The translations under genes and the position numbers were made by a program. The notes under the pieces were generated by a model. It worked only from the letters and a program-made list of their open reading frames with translations. It did no database searches and was not told the DNA's origin. A stretch of DNA of 64,000 nt from Phycisphaerales bacterium AB-hyl4 (GTDB lineage Bacteria > Planctomycetota > Phycisphaerae > Phycisphaerales > Phycisphaeraceae). Numbering within the stretch: the first letter of the stretch is position 1; each line of letters begins with the position of its first letter. Of the stretch, positions 34,167 to 42,136 are shown piece by piece. The stretch lies in the NCBI GenBank assembly GCA_041821185.1, contig JBGUBD010000013.1:1-64000 (forward strand). The letters run 5' to 3'.

Positions 34167-34222
34167 AGGAAGGGAATTACCAGCCCGGGGCGGCGGCTGC
34201 AAACCGGGGCGTCGGTGGCAGG

Positions 34223-34266
34223 TTGATCGGGGCCATCCGTTGGCCTAGCATACCCCCCGGGGGTAT
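34223..34266 (+). promoter_or_regulatory. csoR-copA promoter with CsoR operator
   Basis: A -35 TTGATC (34223-34228) and -10 TAGCAT (34246-34251) are spaced by 17 bp. Directly overlapping the -10 is a perfect palindrome ATACCCCC-C-GGGGGTAT (34250-34266), matching the G/C-run operators known for CsoR-family repressors. Binding here would block RNA polymerase, and Cu(I) would release it. The csoR ATG is 14 bp downstream. Confidence 0.85.
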
Positions 34267-34280
34267 AGGGAGCCCAAGCC

Positions 34281-34550
34281 ATGATCGACCCGCAACTGCA
34301 AAGCAAAGCGCTGCGTCGGCTAAGCATCATCAAAGGCCAGGTCAACGGTCTGGAGAAGATGATCCGCGAGCAGAAGTACTGCGTCGACGTGTTGACGCAG
34401 ATCTCCGCCATCCACGAAGCACTGCGCGGCGTTGGGCGCGAGGTTGTCGAAAACCATCTGCGCACCTGCGTGACGGACGGCCTTCGCAAGGGCGACGCGG
34501 AAAAGCATTACAAAGAACTGATGGACATCGTCTATCGACTGTCCAAGTGA
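34281..34550 (+). CDS. csoR: CsoR-type copper-sensing repressor
   Basis: An 89-residue all-helical repressor. The copper-binding triad is present with canonical spacing: Cys34, His59 and Cys63 (KYCVDVL and NHLRTC). Other family features are ALRRLSIIKGQVNGLEKMI and the final YRLSK. Apo-protein should bind the palindrome at 34250-34266 and release it on Cu(I) binding. It starts the two-gene operon with the copper ATPase 7 bp downstream. The Cys-His-Cys set separates it from nickel (RcnR) and formaldehyde (FrmR) relatives. Confidence 0.95.
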   Translation: MIDPQLQSKALRRLSIIKGQVNGLEKMIREQKYCVDVLTQISAIHEALRGVGREVVENHLRTCVTDGLRKGDAEKHYKELMDIVYRLSK

Positions 34551-34557
34551 GGCTGTT

Positions 34558-36771
34558 ATGAAAACCACCACCTTTACCGTTCGCGGGATGCATTGCGCTT
34601 CATGTGTGAACCACGTTGAGCGGAGCCTGCGCAAAGTGGCGGGCGTGTCCGAGGTTTCGGTCAACCTGCCGTTCGAGCAGGCCAGCGTTGAGCATGACCC
34701 GGCAGCGGCGTCGGTCGATCAACTGGTCGATGCGGTGCGCGATGCTGGTTACGAGCCTGAAGCGCCAGCCGACGATGAGGACGAGCCGCCAGGTCAAGCC
34801 GACCATGCGCCGGGGGGCGCGCCCTCACACGCGCATGCACACGGCGAAGACACGGCGGCCGACTCGCGAGCCTGGCGGCTGCGGCTGCTTGCGTGTGGCG
34901 GGCTGGCGGTTGTGGTCATGCTGCTGGGCATGTTGTGGATGGGGTCGCGCACGAGCGCCTGGCTTCAGCTTGTGCTCGCGACGCCGGTGCAGATCGTGCT
35001 CGGCTATCCGTTTTACGTGGGCGCGTGGAAAGCGCTCAAGCAGTACCGGACGGACATGGACACGCTGGTCGCGCTGGGCACGACGGTCGCGTTCGTGTAC
35101 AGCGCTGCGCTGGTGCTTTTCACGGACGGGACGGCGGTTTACTTCGACACGGCGGTGGTCATTCTCGCGCTGATCGGCGTGGGGCGATGGCTGGAAGCGC
35201 GGGCCCGCGGGTCGGCGGCCGCGGCGATTCGCGAGTTGATGCAGCTGCAACCCCATGAAGCGACCGTCATCCGTGAGGGTGATGAGCAGGTCGTGCCGAT
35301 CGAGCAGGTGCGGACGGGCGATCTTGTGCTCGTTCGGCCGGGCGAGCGCGTGCCGGTCGATGGGGTGATTCAGCAAGGCCAGTCGGCGGTGAATCAGGCG
35401 ATGGTGACGGGCGAGTCGATGCCCGCTGAGCTTGGGCCGAGCGATCGCGTGTTCGCGGGCACGATGAACACGACGGGCAGCTTTCGCTTTGAGGCGACCG
35501 CGACGGGGGGCGAGATGCTGCTGTCGCGCATCGTGACGATGGTCAAGCAGGCGCAGGCGTCGAAAGCGGGGATTCAGCGGATTGTCGACCAGGTGGCGGG
35601 CGTGTTTGTGCCGGTGGTGGTACTGATTGCGATTGCATCACTGCTGGGCTGGGGCGTGTTTGCCGGGGCGTGGGTGTATGGCATGCTTGCGCTGGTGGCT
35701 GTGCTGATCGTCGCATGTCCGTGTGCGCTGGGGCTGGCGACGCCGACGGCGATCATGGTCGGTACGGGCATCGGTGCGCGGAGCGGCATACTCATCAAAG
35801 ACGCTGCGGCGCTCGAGCGAGCCGGGCGGTTGACGGACATCGTGCTCGACAAAACCGGCACGTTGACGGAGGGTCGGCCGACGGTGACGGATGTGGTGTC
35901 GATCGGCGATGCGAGCGACGGCGAACCGCTGCGCCTCGCGGCGGCGGTGGAGCGGGACAGTGAGCATCCGCTGGGGCGGGCGATTGTGGCGCATGCGCGG
36001 GAGTCGGGGGTCGACGTGCCTGCGGTGGAGCGGTTTGAGTCGATCACGGCCGGGGGTGTGCGGGGTGTGGTTGAGGGGCGGTCGGTGATCGTCGGCCGAC
36101 TGGACACGCTGCGCGACGCGGGCGTGAGCATCCACGGCGATGTCGAGCAGCAGCTCGCGCGGTTGCAGGGTGAGGCGAAGACGGCGGTGGTGGTCGCGGT
36201 GGATGGTGAGCCGAGGGGGTTGATCGCGCTGGCTGACCAGCCGCGCGAAGGGGCGCGCGAGGCGGTGGCGGCGCTGCACAAGCTTGGGCTGCGGACGGTC
36301 ATGCTCAGTGGCGACAACCGAGCGACGGCCGAGGCGATTGCGAAGCAGCTTGATATTGATGACGTGATCGCTGAGGTGCTGCCCACGGACAAGCAGGCGA
36401 AGGTGCGCGAGCTGCAACAGCAGCGGCGCGTGGTGGCGATGGTCGGTGATGGGATCAACGATGCACCGGCGCTGGCGGCGGCGGACATCGGCATCGCGCT
36501 CGGCGGCGGCACGGACGTGGCGATGGAGGCAGGCCATGTCGTGCTGGTGGGCGACAATCTGAGCAACCTGCCGCGGGCGATTCGACTCAGCAGAGCGACG
36601 ATGCGGCGGATCGTGTTCGGCTTGTTCTGGGCGTTTATCTACAACCTGACACTGATCCCGATCGCCGCGATGGGATGGCTGAACCCGATGTACGCGGCGG
36701 CGGCGATGGCGCTGAGCAGCGTGAGCGTGGTGATGAATGCGCTGTATCTGAGATGGTCGTGGCGGGGGTGA
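34558..36771 (+). CDS. copA: Cu(+)-exporting P1B-type ATPase
   Basis: A 737-residue copper pump that exports Cu(I) from the cytoplasm. One heavy-metal-associated domain carries GMHCASC (Cys13, Cys16). A His-rich linker (PSHAHAHGED) follows, then eight membrane helices with the CPC motif in ACPCALGLATP (about 387-389), TGES, DKTGTLT with phospho-Asp431, the HP motif SEHPLG, and MVGDGINDAPALAAADIG. The codons end in G more than those of many neighbours. It is cotranscribed with csoR. Confidence 0.96.
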   Translation: MKTTTFTVRGMHCASCVNHVERSLRKVAGVSEVSVNLPFEQASVEHDPAAASVDQLVDAVRDAGYEPEAPADDEDEPPGQADHAPGGAPSHAHAHGEDTAADSRAWRLRLLACGGLAVVVMLLGMLWMGSRTSAWLQLVLATPVQIVLGYPFYVGAWKALKQYRTDMDTLVALGTTVAFVYSAALVLFTDGTAVYFDTAVVILALIGVGRWLEARARGSAAAAIRELMQLQPHEATVIREGDEQVVPIEQVRTGDLVLVRPGERVPVDGVIQQGQSAVNQAMVTGESMPAELGPSDRVFAGTMNTTGSFRFEATATGGEMLLSRIVTMVKQAQASKAGIQRIVDQVAGVFVPVVVLIAIASLLGWGVFAGAWVYGMLALVAVLIVACPCALGLATPTAIMVGTGIGARSGILIKDAAALERAGRLTDIVLDKTGTLTEGRPTVTDVVSIGDASDGEPLRLAAAVERDSEHPLGRAIVAHARESGVDVPAVERFESITAGGVRGVVEGRSVIVGRLDTLRDAGVSIHGDVEQQLARLQGEAKTAVVVAVDGEPRGLIALADQPREGAREAVAALHKLGLRTVMLSGDNRATAEAIAKQLDIDDVIAEVLPTDKQAKVRELQQQRRVVAMVGDGINDAPALAAADIGIALGGGTDVAMEAGHVVLVGDNLSNLPRAIRLSRATMRRIVFGLFWAFIYNLTLIPIAAMGWLNPMYAAAAMALSSVSVVMNALYLRWSWRG

Positions 36772-36988
36772 GCGTGTGGCGATGAGCGTGTGGCCGTTTG
36801 ATGTTCAGCGCGGTTTCAGATTTGGTTTGACGGGTGCTACACAGAAGGCCGCCCCCGGAAAGCTGTAAACAGGCTGCTTGAGTCGGCCAATCGGCGTGGT
36901 GGCCGGGCGTCTTTCCCGCTCGATTCTGACGGCCGGGTCAGGGTTACCCCTCTGACATTGCGCGGCCTGTTCAAGATATGCTGCCGAT

Positions 36989-38008
36989 GTGAAAGTCGCC
37001 CTTGTCACTGACGTCTGGCACCCGCAGGTCAACGGGCTGGTGCACACATGGCAGCATATGCAACGCGAGCTGGCCGAGCTTGGCCACGAGCTGGCTGTGC
37101 TGCATCCGGGGCTGTACCCGAGTCGGCCGCTGCCGCGTTATCCGGAGAACCGGCTGGTGATGCGGCCGTGGCGGGCGGTGCGGGAGTGGCTGGCGCGTGA
37201 GCAGCCGGACGCGATCCACCTCGCGACGGAGGGGCCGCTGGGTCTGGCGATGCGGCAGTGGTGTCGGCAGCGGGATTGGCCGTTCACCAGTTCATATCAC
37301 GCCCGGCTGACGGTGGTGCTGCCGCGGTATGCGCGTGTGCCGACCTCGCTGGTGCGGGCGTATGTGCGGTGGTTTCACGGTGCGGCGGCAACGACGCTCG
37401 CACCGGCGGCGAGCGTGTGTGAAGAGTTGCACGACATTGGCGTGCACCGTGTGGCCGTGTGGAAGCATGGCGTGGACACGCATCGTTTTCGCATCTGCGG
37501 CGGAGGCGCGATCGCCGAGCTGCCTCGGCCGATCTTCCTCTATGTGGGCCGAGTGGCGTGGGAGAAAGACCTCGCGGATTTTCTCAAGCTGGACCTGCCG
37601 GGCAGCAAGGTCGTGGTCGGCGACGGGCCGGCGATGCCCTCGCTTCGCAAGCGGTTTCCGCAGGCCCACTGGCAAGGCTATCGCACGGGCGACGAACTGG
37701 TCCGGCATTACAACGATGCGGACGTGATGGTCTTCCCCAGCCGAACGGACACGTTCGGCATGGTGCTGCTGGAGGCCAACGCGTGCGGGTTGCCGGTGGC
37801 GGCCTATCCCACGCCGGGGCCGGTGGACGTGGTGGACCCCGGCGTCAGCGGCGTGTTGGATGACGATCTGCGACGAGCCTGCATGAATGCGCTGAAGCTG
37901 GACAGCGACGCCTGCCGACGACATGCACAGCAGTTCAGTTGGGCCGCAGCCGGCCGGGCTCTGGTCGAGCAGCTTGCGCCCGCACAGCCTCAGCAAGCCG
38001 TGGCATGA
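36989..38008 (+). CDS. GT4-type glycosyltransferase
   Basis: A 339-residue GT-B glycosyltransferase. The start is the GTG giving MKVALVTDVWHPQVNGLV, which has the N-terminal glycine-rich acceptor loop of this group. FLYVGRVAWEKDLADFL opens the donor domain and PSRTDTFGMVLLEANACGLPV carries the E-x7-E type motif. Such enzymes resemble glycolipid alpha-mannosyl- or glucosyltransferases (for example those making mannosylated phosphatidylinositol or digalactosyl/sulfoquinovosyl lipids). Donor and acceptor cannot be fixed. It is a single gene; the 217-bp gap upstream holds no gene. Confidence 0.85.
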   Translation: MKVALVTDVWHPQVNGLVHTWQHMQRELAELGHELAVLHPGLYPSRPLPRYPENRLVMRPWRAVREWLAREQPDAIHLATEGPLGLAMRQWCRQRDWPFTSSYHARLTVVLPRYARVPTSLVRAYVRWFHGAAATTLAPAASVCEELHDIGVHRVAVWKHGVDTHRFRICGGGAIAELPRPIFLYVGRVAWEKDLADFLKLDLPGSKVVVGDGPAMPSLRKRFPQAHWQGYRTGDELVRHYNDADVMVFPSRTDTFGMVLLEANACGLPVAAYPTPGPVDVVDPGVSGVLDDDLRRACMNALKLDSDACRRHAQQFSWAAAGRALVEQLAPAQPQQAVA

Positions 38009-38069
38009 CAGGCCGCTGGCAGCACGCGGACTCACCACCCGCCGTACGCAAGCTCACCAAGAGCGGGCT

Positions 38070-38582
38070 TCACCAGGAAAAGCCATCGTTGTGATCGCGT
38101 CGATGTGACGAGGGCGGATCGTCATTGTCTTCGTCGTCGTGTTCGTCGTCGTCGAGATCATCCGCATCCGACGCCGGGCCGCCGTGCGAGGCGATGTTGT
38201 CTTCGTTGAGCAGCGCGTCCGCGTCGATCGGCTCGCCCGACCATGCGGGCAGGTCGCTGTCTTCGTCGGCAAACCAGCCGTTGCCGATCTCGCCGAGCAC
38301 GCCGTCGTCCTCTTCGTCGGCGAACGGCCCGCTCATGGGTTGGCCCTGCTCGTCCCGGTACTCTGGATCGATGGGGAAGATGTCGAAGCCGAAGCCCTTG
38401 CCGCTGCAGCCGGGCGTGGGACATGCCCAGCACCCTTCGCGTCGGCCGTTGTCGGCGGTCCGCTCCTGCCACTGGATCAGGTAGCTTTCATACTCCTGTT
38501 GGCAGTGGATGCAGACCACTTCCGTGGGAATGGCCGGCGGGCGGAACGGGTCGGTGTCCGGGTTGGGGCGGTGGATCGGCAT
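38070..38582 (-). CDS. zinc-ribbon protein with acidic tail
   Basis: A 170-residue soluble protein. The start at MPIHRPNPDTDPFRPP has an in-frame extension to 38636 that is probably not translated. Four Cys in two pairs (CIHCQQEY and CPTPGCSGKG, with an extra CWAC) make a zinc-ribbon at about residues 24-60, followed by GFGFDIFPIDPEY. The rest is acidic and low in complexity (DADDLDDDEHDDEDNDD), ending in a basic-aromatic tail. I recognise no named family. Acidic tails of this kind suit protein or nucleic-acid mimicry, which is speculation. Confidence 0.65.
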   Translation of the reverse strand: MPIHRPNPDTDPFRPPAIPTEVVCIHCQQEYESYLIQWQERTADNGRREGCWACPTPGCSGKGFGFDIFPIDPEYRDEQGQPMSGPFADEEDDGVLGEIGNGWFADEDSDLPAWSGEPIDADALLNEDNIASHGGPASDADDLDDDEHDDEDNDDPPSSHRRDHNDGFSW

Positions 38583-38689
38583 GACTATACCCCAGCATGC
38601 ATCGTAAACCGGGCGGACGCAAGCCCCCTCAGCCACATTTCAGGAGATTCTAGGCCCCCCATAGGCCCGAGGCAGGCATATTCGGACGG

Positions 38690-39613
38690 TCATCCACTCA
38701 GCAGCCAGATCAGCTCCGCCACCACCACCAGCATCAGGTACCCCACCAGCAGCGTGCCCGGCAGCCAGAGCACCGCGAGCGTTGCCTTCCCGCCGTGCGT
38801 GTGGTGTGCTCTGCTGAGCATGATGATCGCCGCGACCAGCGTCCAGATGTACACCGCCTGCCCGCAGTAAAACCCCACTATCGGGACCGCCATCAGCGCC
38901 GCCGGGGCGAGCGCATAGTTGACCAGCCGGGCGGTGACGAGGAATCGCTGCTCGCGTTTGGGCTCGATAAGCCACAGCATCAAATGGGCCGGCCCTGCCA
39001 CCAGCAGCGTCGCGAGCAACGGCGTGATCGCAGCGCTGACCAGCAGCAGGCCGCCGAAGAGCACCACGATGCCAACCATCATGAACATCTCAACGCCACC
39101 CGTGTTGCCGCTGACGGTGATTATGCCGATCGGGATGAGCATCAGCCCGCCGCAGGTCAGCGTCTGCACCACCGCGCCGAGCAGATGACACACGAACGCG
39201 AACAGGTACGACACCCCATAGCTGCTGTCCGGCTGCAGGCGGTCGACCAGCTGCGTCGGCCGAAGCAGCACCATTACAAACGTCCGCCACCAGGCGCGCC
39301 AGAAGCCGACCCGTCGTCGGTTGTCCCAGGGCAGCGCCTGCGCCTCAACCGCCCACGCATCATCACTCAACGGCACGACCGACATATGCGTCACCGCCAT
39401 CGTCTGTCCGCACGCCGAGCAGGTTGCTTCGTCGCTGTTGGCCGGCAGGTATTGATCGCCCTGCCCGGCGTGATGAGCCTGGCAATGCGGACAAGCGAAC
39501 GCGACCGTGCCCGGCCGATAGCGATAGCTGCGCAGGTCAAACCCATCGCCACACTCCGGACAGCGCGGCTGCGACAGGTTCCACAAAGCGTAGCCACACG
39601 TTCGACATTGCAT
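38690..39613 (-). CDS. double zinc-ribbon polytopic membrane protein
   Basis: A 307-residue protein. Two zinc-ribbons open it: CRTCGYALWNLSQPRCPECG (residues 3-22) and CPHCQAHH with CSACG (about 41-68). A linker with a Trp/Arg-rich segment leads to five or six membrane helices (SYLFAFVCHLLGAVVQTLTC, MFMMVGIVVLFGGLLLVSA, and others), reminiscent of Yip1-type domains. It has no known function. Several proteins in this window combine zinc-ribbons with membrane helices. The Na/Pi-type transporter is divergent, 195 bp away. Confidence 0.7.
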   Translation of the reverse strand: MQCRTCGYALWNLSQPRCPECGDGFDLRSYRYRPGTVAFACPHCQAHHAGQGDQYLPANSDEATCSACGQTMAVTHMSVVPLSDDAWAVEAQALPWDNRRRVGFWRAWWRTFVMVLLRPTQLVDRLQPDSSYGVSYLFAFVCHLLGAVVQTLTCGGLMLIPIGIITVSGNTGGVEMFMMVGIVVLFGGLLLVSAAITPLLATLLVAGPAHLMLWLIEPKREQRFLVTARLVNYALAPAALMAVPIVGFYCGQAVYIWTLVAAIIMLSRAHHTHGGKATLAVLWLPGTLLVGYLMLVVVAELIWLLSG

Positions 39614-39808
39614 GAAAGGTTCGCCCCTTGCCTGTACGTCGCAGCAGCGTACGCTTCGCCACGCCGATTGCCAACTGACATCGTCGCTTTGCCAACCCTC
39701 ATTTCGTTGAATGAGAAACGATCAAACGACCTCGCTACCCTTATTGCTCATCATTCGCTAACATTTCCTCTCATGTTCTTCGTCCGTAAATACCCCTGAC
39801 CTGATTGC

Positions 39809-41452
39809 ATGACGCTATTCATCACCATTGCCGGCGGGGTGGCGCTCATTTTGTATGGCGTCCGCTCGCTTCGAAAAGGGCTCGACCGTCTGTTCGGTCC
39901 GCAGCTCGGGCGTTGGATGCGCCAACTCGCCAGCTCGCGCATGCGGTCGTTCTTCTGCGGCCTCGGCGTCTCGCTCGCAGCGCCGTCGAGCACGACCATC
40001 TCCGTCCTCAGCGTGCAGTCGGTACAGCTCGGCCACCTCTCCGCGCAGAAGATGCTCGCCGTCATGCTCGGCGCGAACATCGGCCTCACGCTCATGGTGT
40101 TGCTGATCGCGTTGCAGTTTGAAACCTACGCCCCGCTGCTGATCCTCATCGGCGTGCTCGGCTACCAGTTCAGCCAGCGACGCAACATCCGCGGCATCGG
40201 CCAGATCATCCTCAGCCTCGGGTTCATCTTCATGGCCATCGGCCTGATCAAGCACGGCTCGGGCATGATCAACCCCGAAGGCGATCTCATGGCCATGCTC
40301 GAACTGGCGCAGAACCACCCGGTCCTGCTCGCCTCGCTCGCCGCCATCCTCGCCGTCATGCTCCAGTCCTCCACCGCCGCCATCGGACTGGTCGTCGGCC
40401 TCGCCGCCACCGGCGCGGTCGGGCTCGAGCTCGCCGTCCCCGCCGTTGCCGGCGCGAACGTCGGCCTCTCGTGCAGCACCCTCCTCGTCGGCTGGGGCCA
40501 AACCGAGTCACGCCGACTCGCCCTCGGCAACCTCACAGCCAAAGTGGCCATCACCGTACTCACCCTCACCCTCCTCCCGCTGGTCATCAACCTCGTCGGC
40601 CGCATCCCCACCTCGCTGGAGATGCAGGTCGCCCTCTGGCACACCAGCTTCAACCTTATCCTCGCCGCGATCTTCCTCCCACTCACCGGCCCGGTCTACC
40701 GCCTCACCCGCCAGATCATCCCACCCGTGCCCGAAACCGCCTTCGGCCCGCGCTACATCACCACCAAACCTGTCGAGGGCTTCTCACTCGCCACCGGCCA
40801 GTCGATGCGCGAAATCCTGCGCATCTCCGAAATCGTCCGCGCCATGCTCACCGACACATGGAAAGCGCTGGTCAACCGCGACGAAGCACTCGCCCTTCGC
40901 GTGCAGGAACGCGACAACGACGTCGACCTGCTCGACCGCGAAATCAAACGATATCTCGCCCAGATCGGCAGCCAGGACGGCAACGAAGACGGGTCCAGCG
41001 AGGTCATGCGCCAACTCCGCTACCTCTCCGAACTCGAAGCCATCGGCGATATCATCGACAAAAACCTCGCCGAGCTCGTGCTCAAACGCATCCGCCATCG
41101 CATCACCTTCTCCGACGCCGGCTGGAACGAGCTCAACGACTTCTACAAGCAAGTCGCGCACAACATGCTCATCGCCGAGACCGCCTTCACCACCCGCGAC
41201 AACGACCTCGCCCGCCAACTGCTGCAAAACAAAGAACAGCTCAGCGAACTCGAACGCAAGCTCCGCGATCAACACTTCCACCGCCTCAAGACCGGCGAGC
41301 AGCTCACGCACGAGTCCAGCGCCGTCCACCTCGACCTGCTCACACACCTCAAGCGCATCAACCACAGCGTGACCCACGTCGCCTACGCAGTGCTCCAGTT
41401 CGGCGCGCCCGGCAAAGACAAGAGCGAAGAAATCCTCACCGCGGAGGAATGA
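39809..41452 (+). CDS. Na+/phosphate-type cotransporter with PhoU-like domain
   Basis: A 547-residue protein of the Na/Pi cotransporter II group. Two inverted repeat halves are visible: the first motif is the variant GVSLAAPSSTTISVL and the second the canonical LQSSTAAIGLVVGL. About eight membrane helices reach residue 310. The C-terminal 230 residues form a helical PhoU-like domain (REILRISEIVRAML, EALALRVQERDNDVDLLDRE). It may import or export phosphate. nadD starts close behind and may be translationally coupled. Its third codon positions are C-rich, unlike the G-rich genes at 46-52 kb. Confidence 0.88.
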   Translation: MTLFITIAGGVALILYGVRSLRKGLDRLFGPQLGRWMRQLASSRMRSFFCGLGVSLAAPSSTTISVLSVQSVQLGHLSAQKMLAVMLGANIGLTLMVLLIALQFETYAPLLILIGVLGYQFSQRRNIRGIGQIILSLGFIFMAIGLIKHGSGMINPEGDLMAMLELAQNHPVLLASLAAILAVMLQSSTAAIGLVVGLAATGAVGLELAVPAVAGANVGLSCSTLLVGWGQTESRRLALGNLTAKVAITVLTLTLLPLVINLVGRIPTSLEMQVALWHTSFNLILAAIFLPLTGPVYRLTRQIIPPVPETAFGPRYITTKPVEGFSLATGQSMREILRISEIVRAMLTDTWKALVNRDEALALRVQERDNDVDLLDREIKRYLAQIGSQDGNEDGSSEVMRQLRYLSELEAIGDIIDKNLAELVLKRIRHRITFSDAGWNELNDFYKQVAHNMLIAETAFTTRDNDLARQLLQNKEQLSELERKLRDQHFHRLKTGEQLTHESSAVHLDLLTHLKRINHSVTHVAYAVLQFGAPGKDKSEEILTAEE

Positions 41453-41499
41453 CCCAACCACCCGCCCCCGTAACGCTCGGCATGCCTTACACTGCCCCC

Positions 41500-42129
41500 A
41501 TGGACCTGACGCGTTGCCGAAACGTCATCATCTTCGGCGGCAGTTTCGACCCGCCCCAACGGGCCCACGTCGAACTGCCCGAGCAGGTCCGCCGCGCGAT
41601 CCACGCCGACGTCGTCGCGTACATGCCCGCCGCGCGTTCGCCGCTCAAGCTCGGCCGGCGGCAGGCCTCCGCCGAGCATCGTTTGAATATGCTGCGCCTC
41701 GCCCTGGCCGACCGCCCGCACACTGTCGTGCTCACCGACGAACTCGACCGCGCCGCCGACGGCCGACCCAGCTATACCGTCGACACGCTCGAAGCGCTCC
41801 GCCGCCGTCTGCCTGCCGAGGTTCAACTGCGTCTGCTGATTGGCGCGGACCAGGTGTATACGTTCGACCAATGGCATCGCGCAGCGAGGGTGATCGAGCT
41901 TGCACAGCCGATCGTAATGGTTCGCCCGCCCGACACGCGAGCGACGCTGCTCGACGCGCTCACCCCGACCACTCGGCAGCAATGGGAGCCGCGCCTCGTC
42001 GCGGTCGACGCGATGCCCATCAGTTCAACGATGGTGCGCGAAAGTGTGCAACGCAACGAGCCGATCGACGACCTCGTGCCCGCACCGGTCGCCCGCTACA
42101 TCGCCGAGCATGACCTGTACCGCGAGTGA
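41500..42129 (+). CDS. nadD: Nicotinate-nucleotide adenylyltransferase
   Basis: A 209-residue NadD, which makes deamido-NAD from nicotinate mononucleotide and ATP. IIFGGSFDPPQRAH is the nucleotidyltransferase signature (the family usually has GTFDPIHNGH), and ISSTMVRE near residue 180 is the second one. Three in-frame ATGs are possible: 41449 (overlapping the upstream stop codon as ATGA), 41482 and 41500. The last gives the normal distance to the nucleotide-binding motif, so it is chosen, though coupling at 41449 is possible. Stops of nadD and the convergent ligA lie only 7 bp apart. Confidence 0.9.
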   Translation: MDLTRCRNVIIFGGSFDPPQRAHVELPEQVRRAIHADVVAYMPAARSPLKLGRRQASAEHRLNMLRLALADRPHTVVLTDELDRAADGRPSYTVDTLEALRRRLPAEVQLRLLIGADQVYTFDQWHRAARVIELAQPIVMVRPPDTRATLLDALTPTTRQQWEPRLVAVDAMPISSTMVRESVQRNEPIDDLVPAPVARYIAEHDLYRE

Positions 42130-42136
42130 TGCTCGC

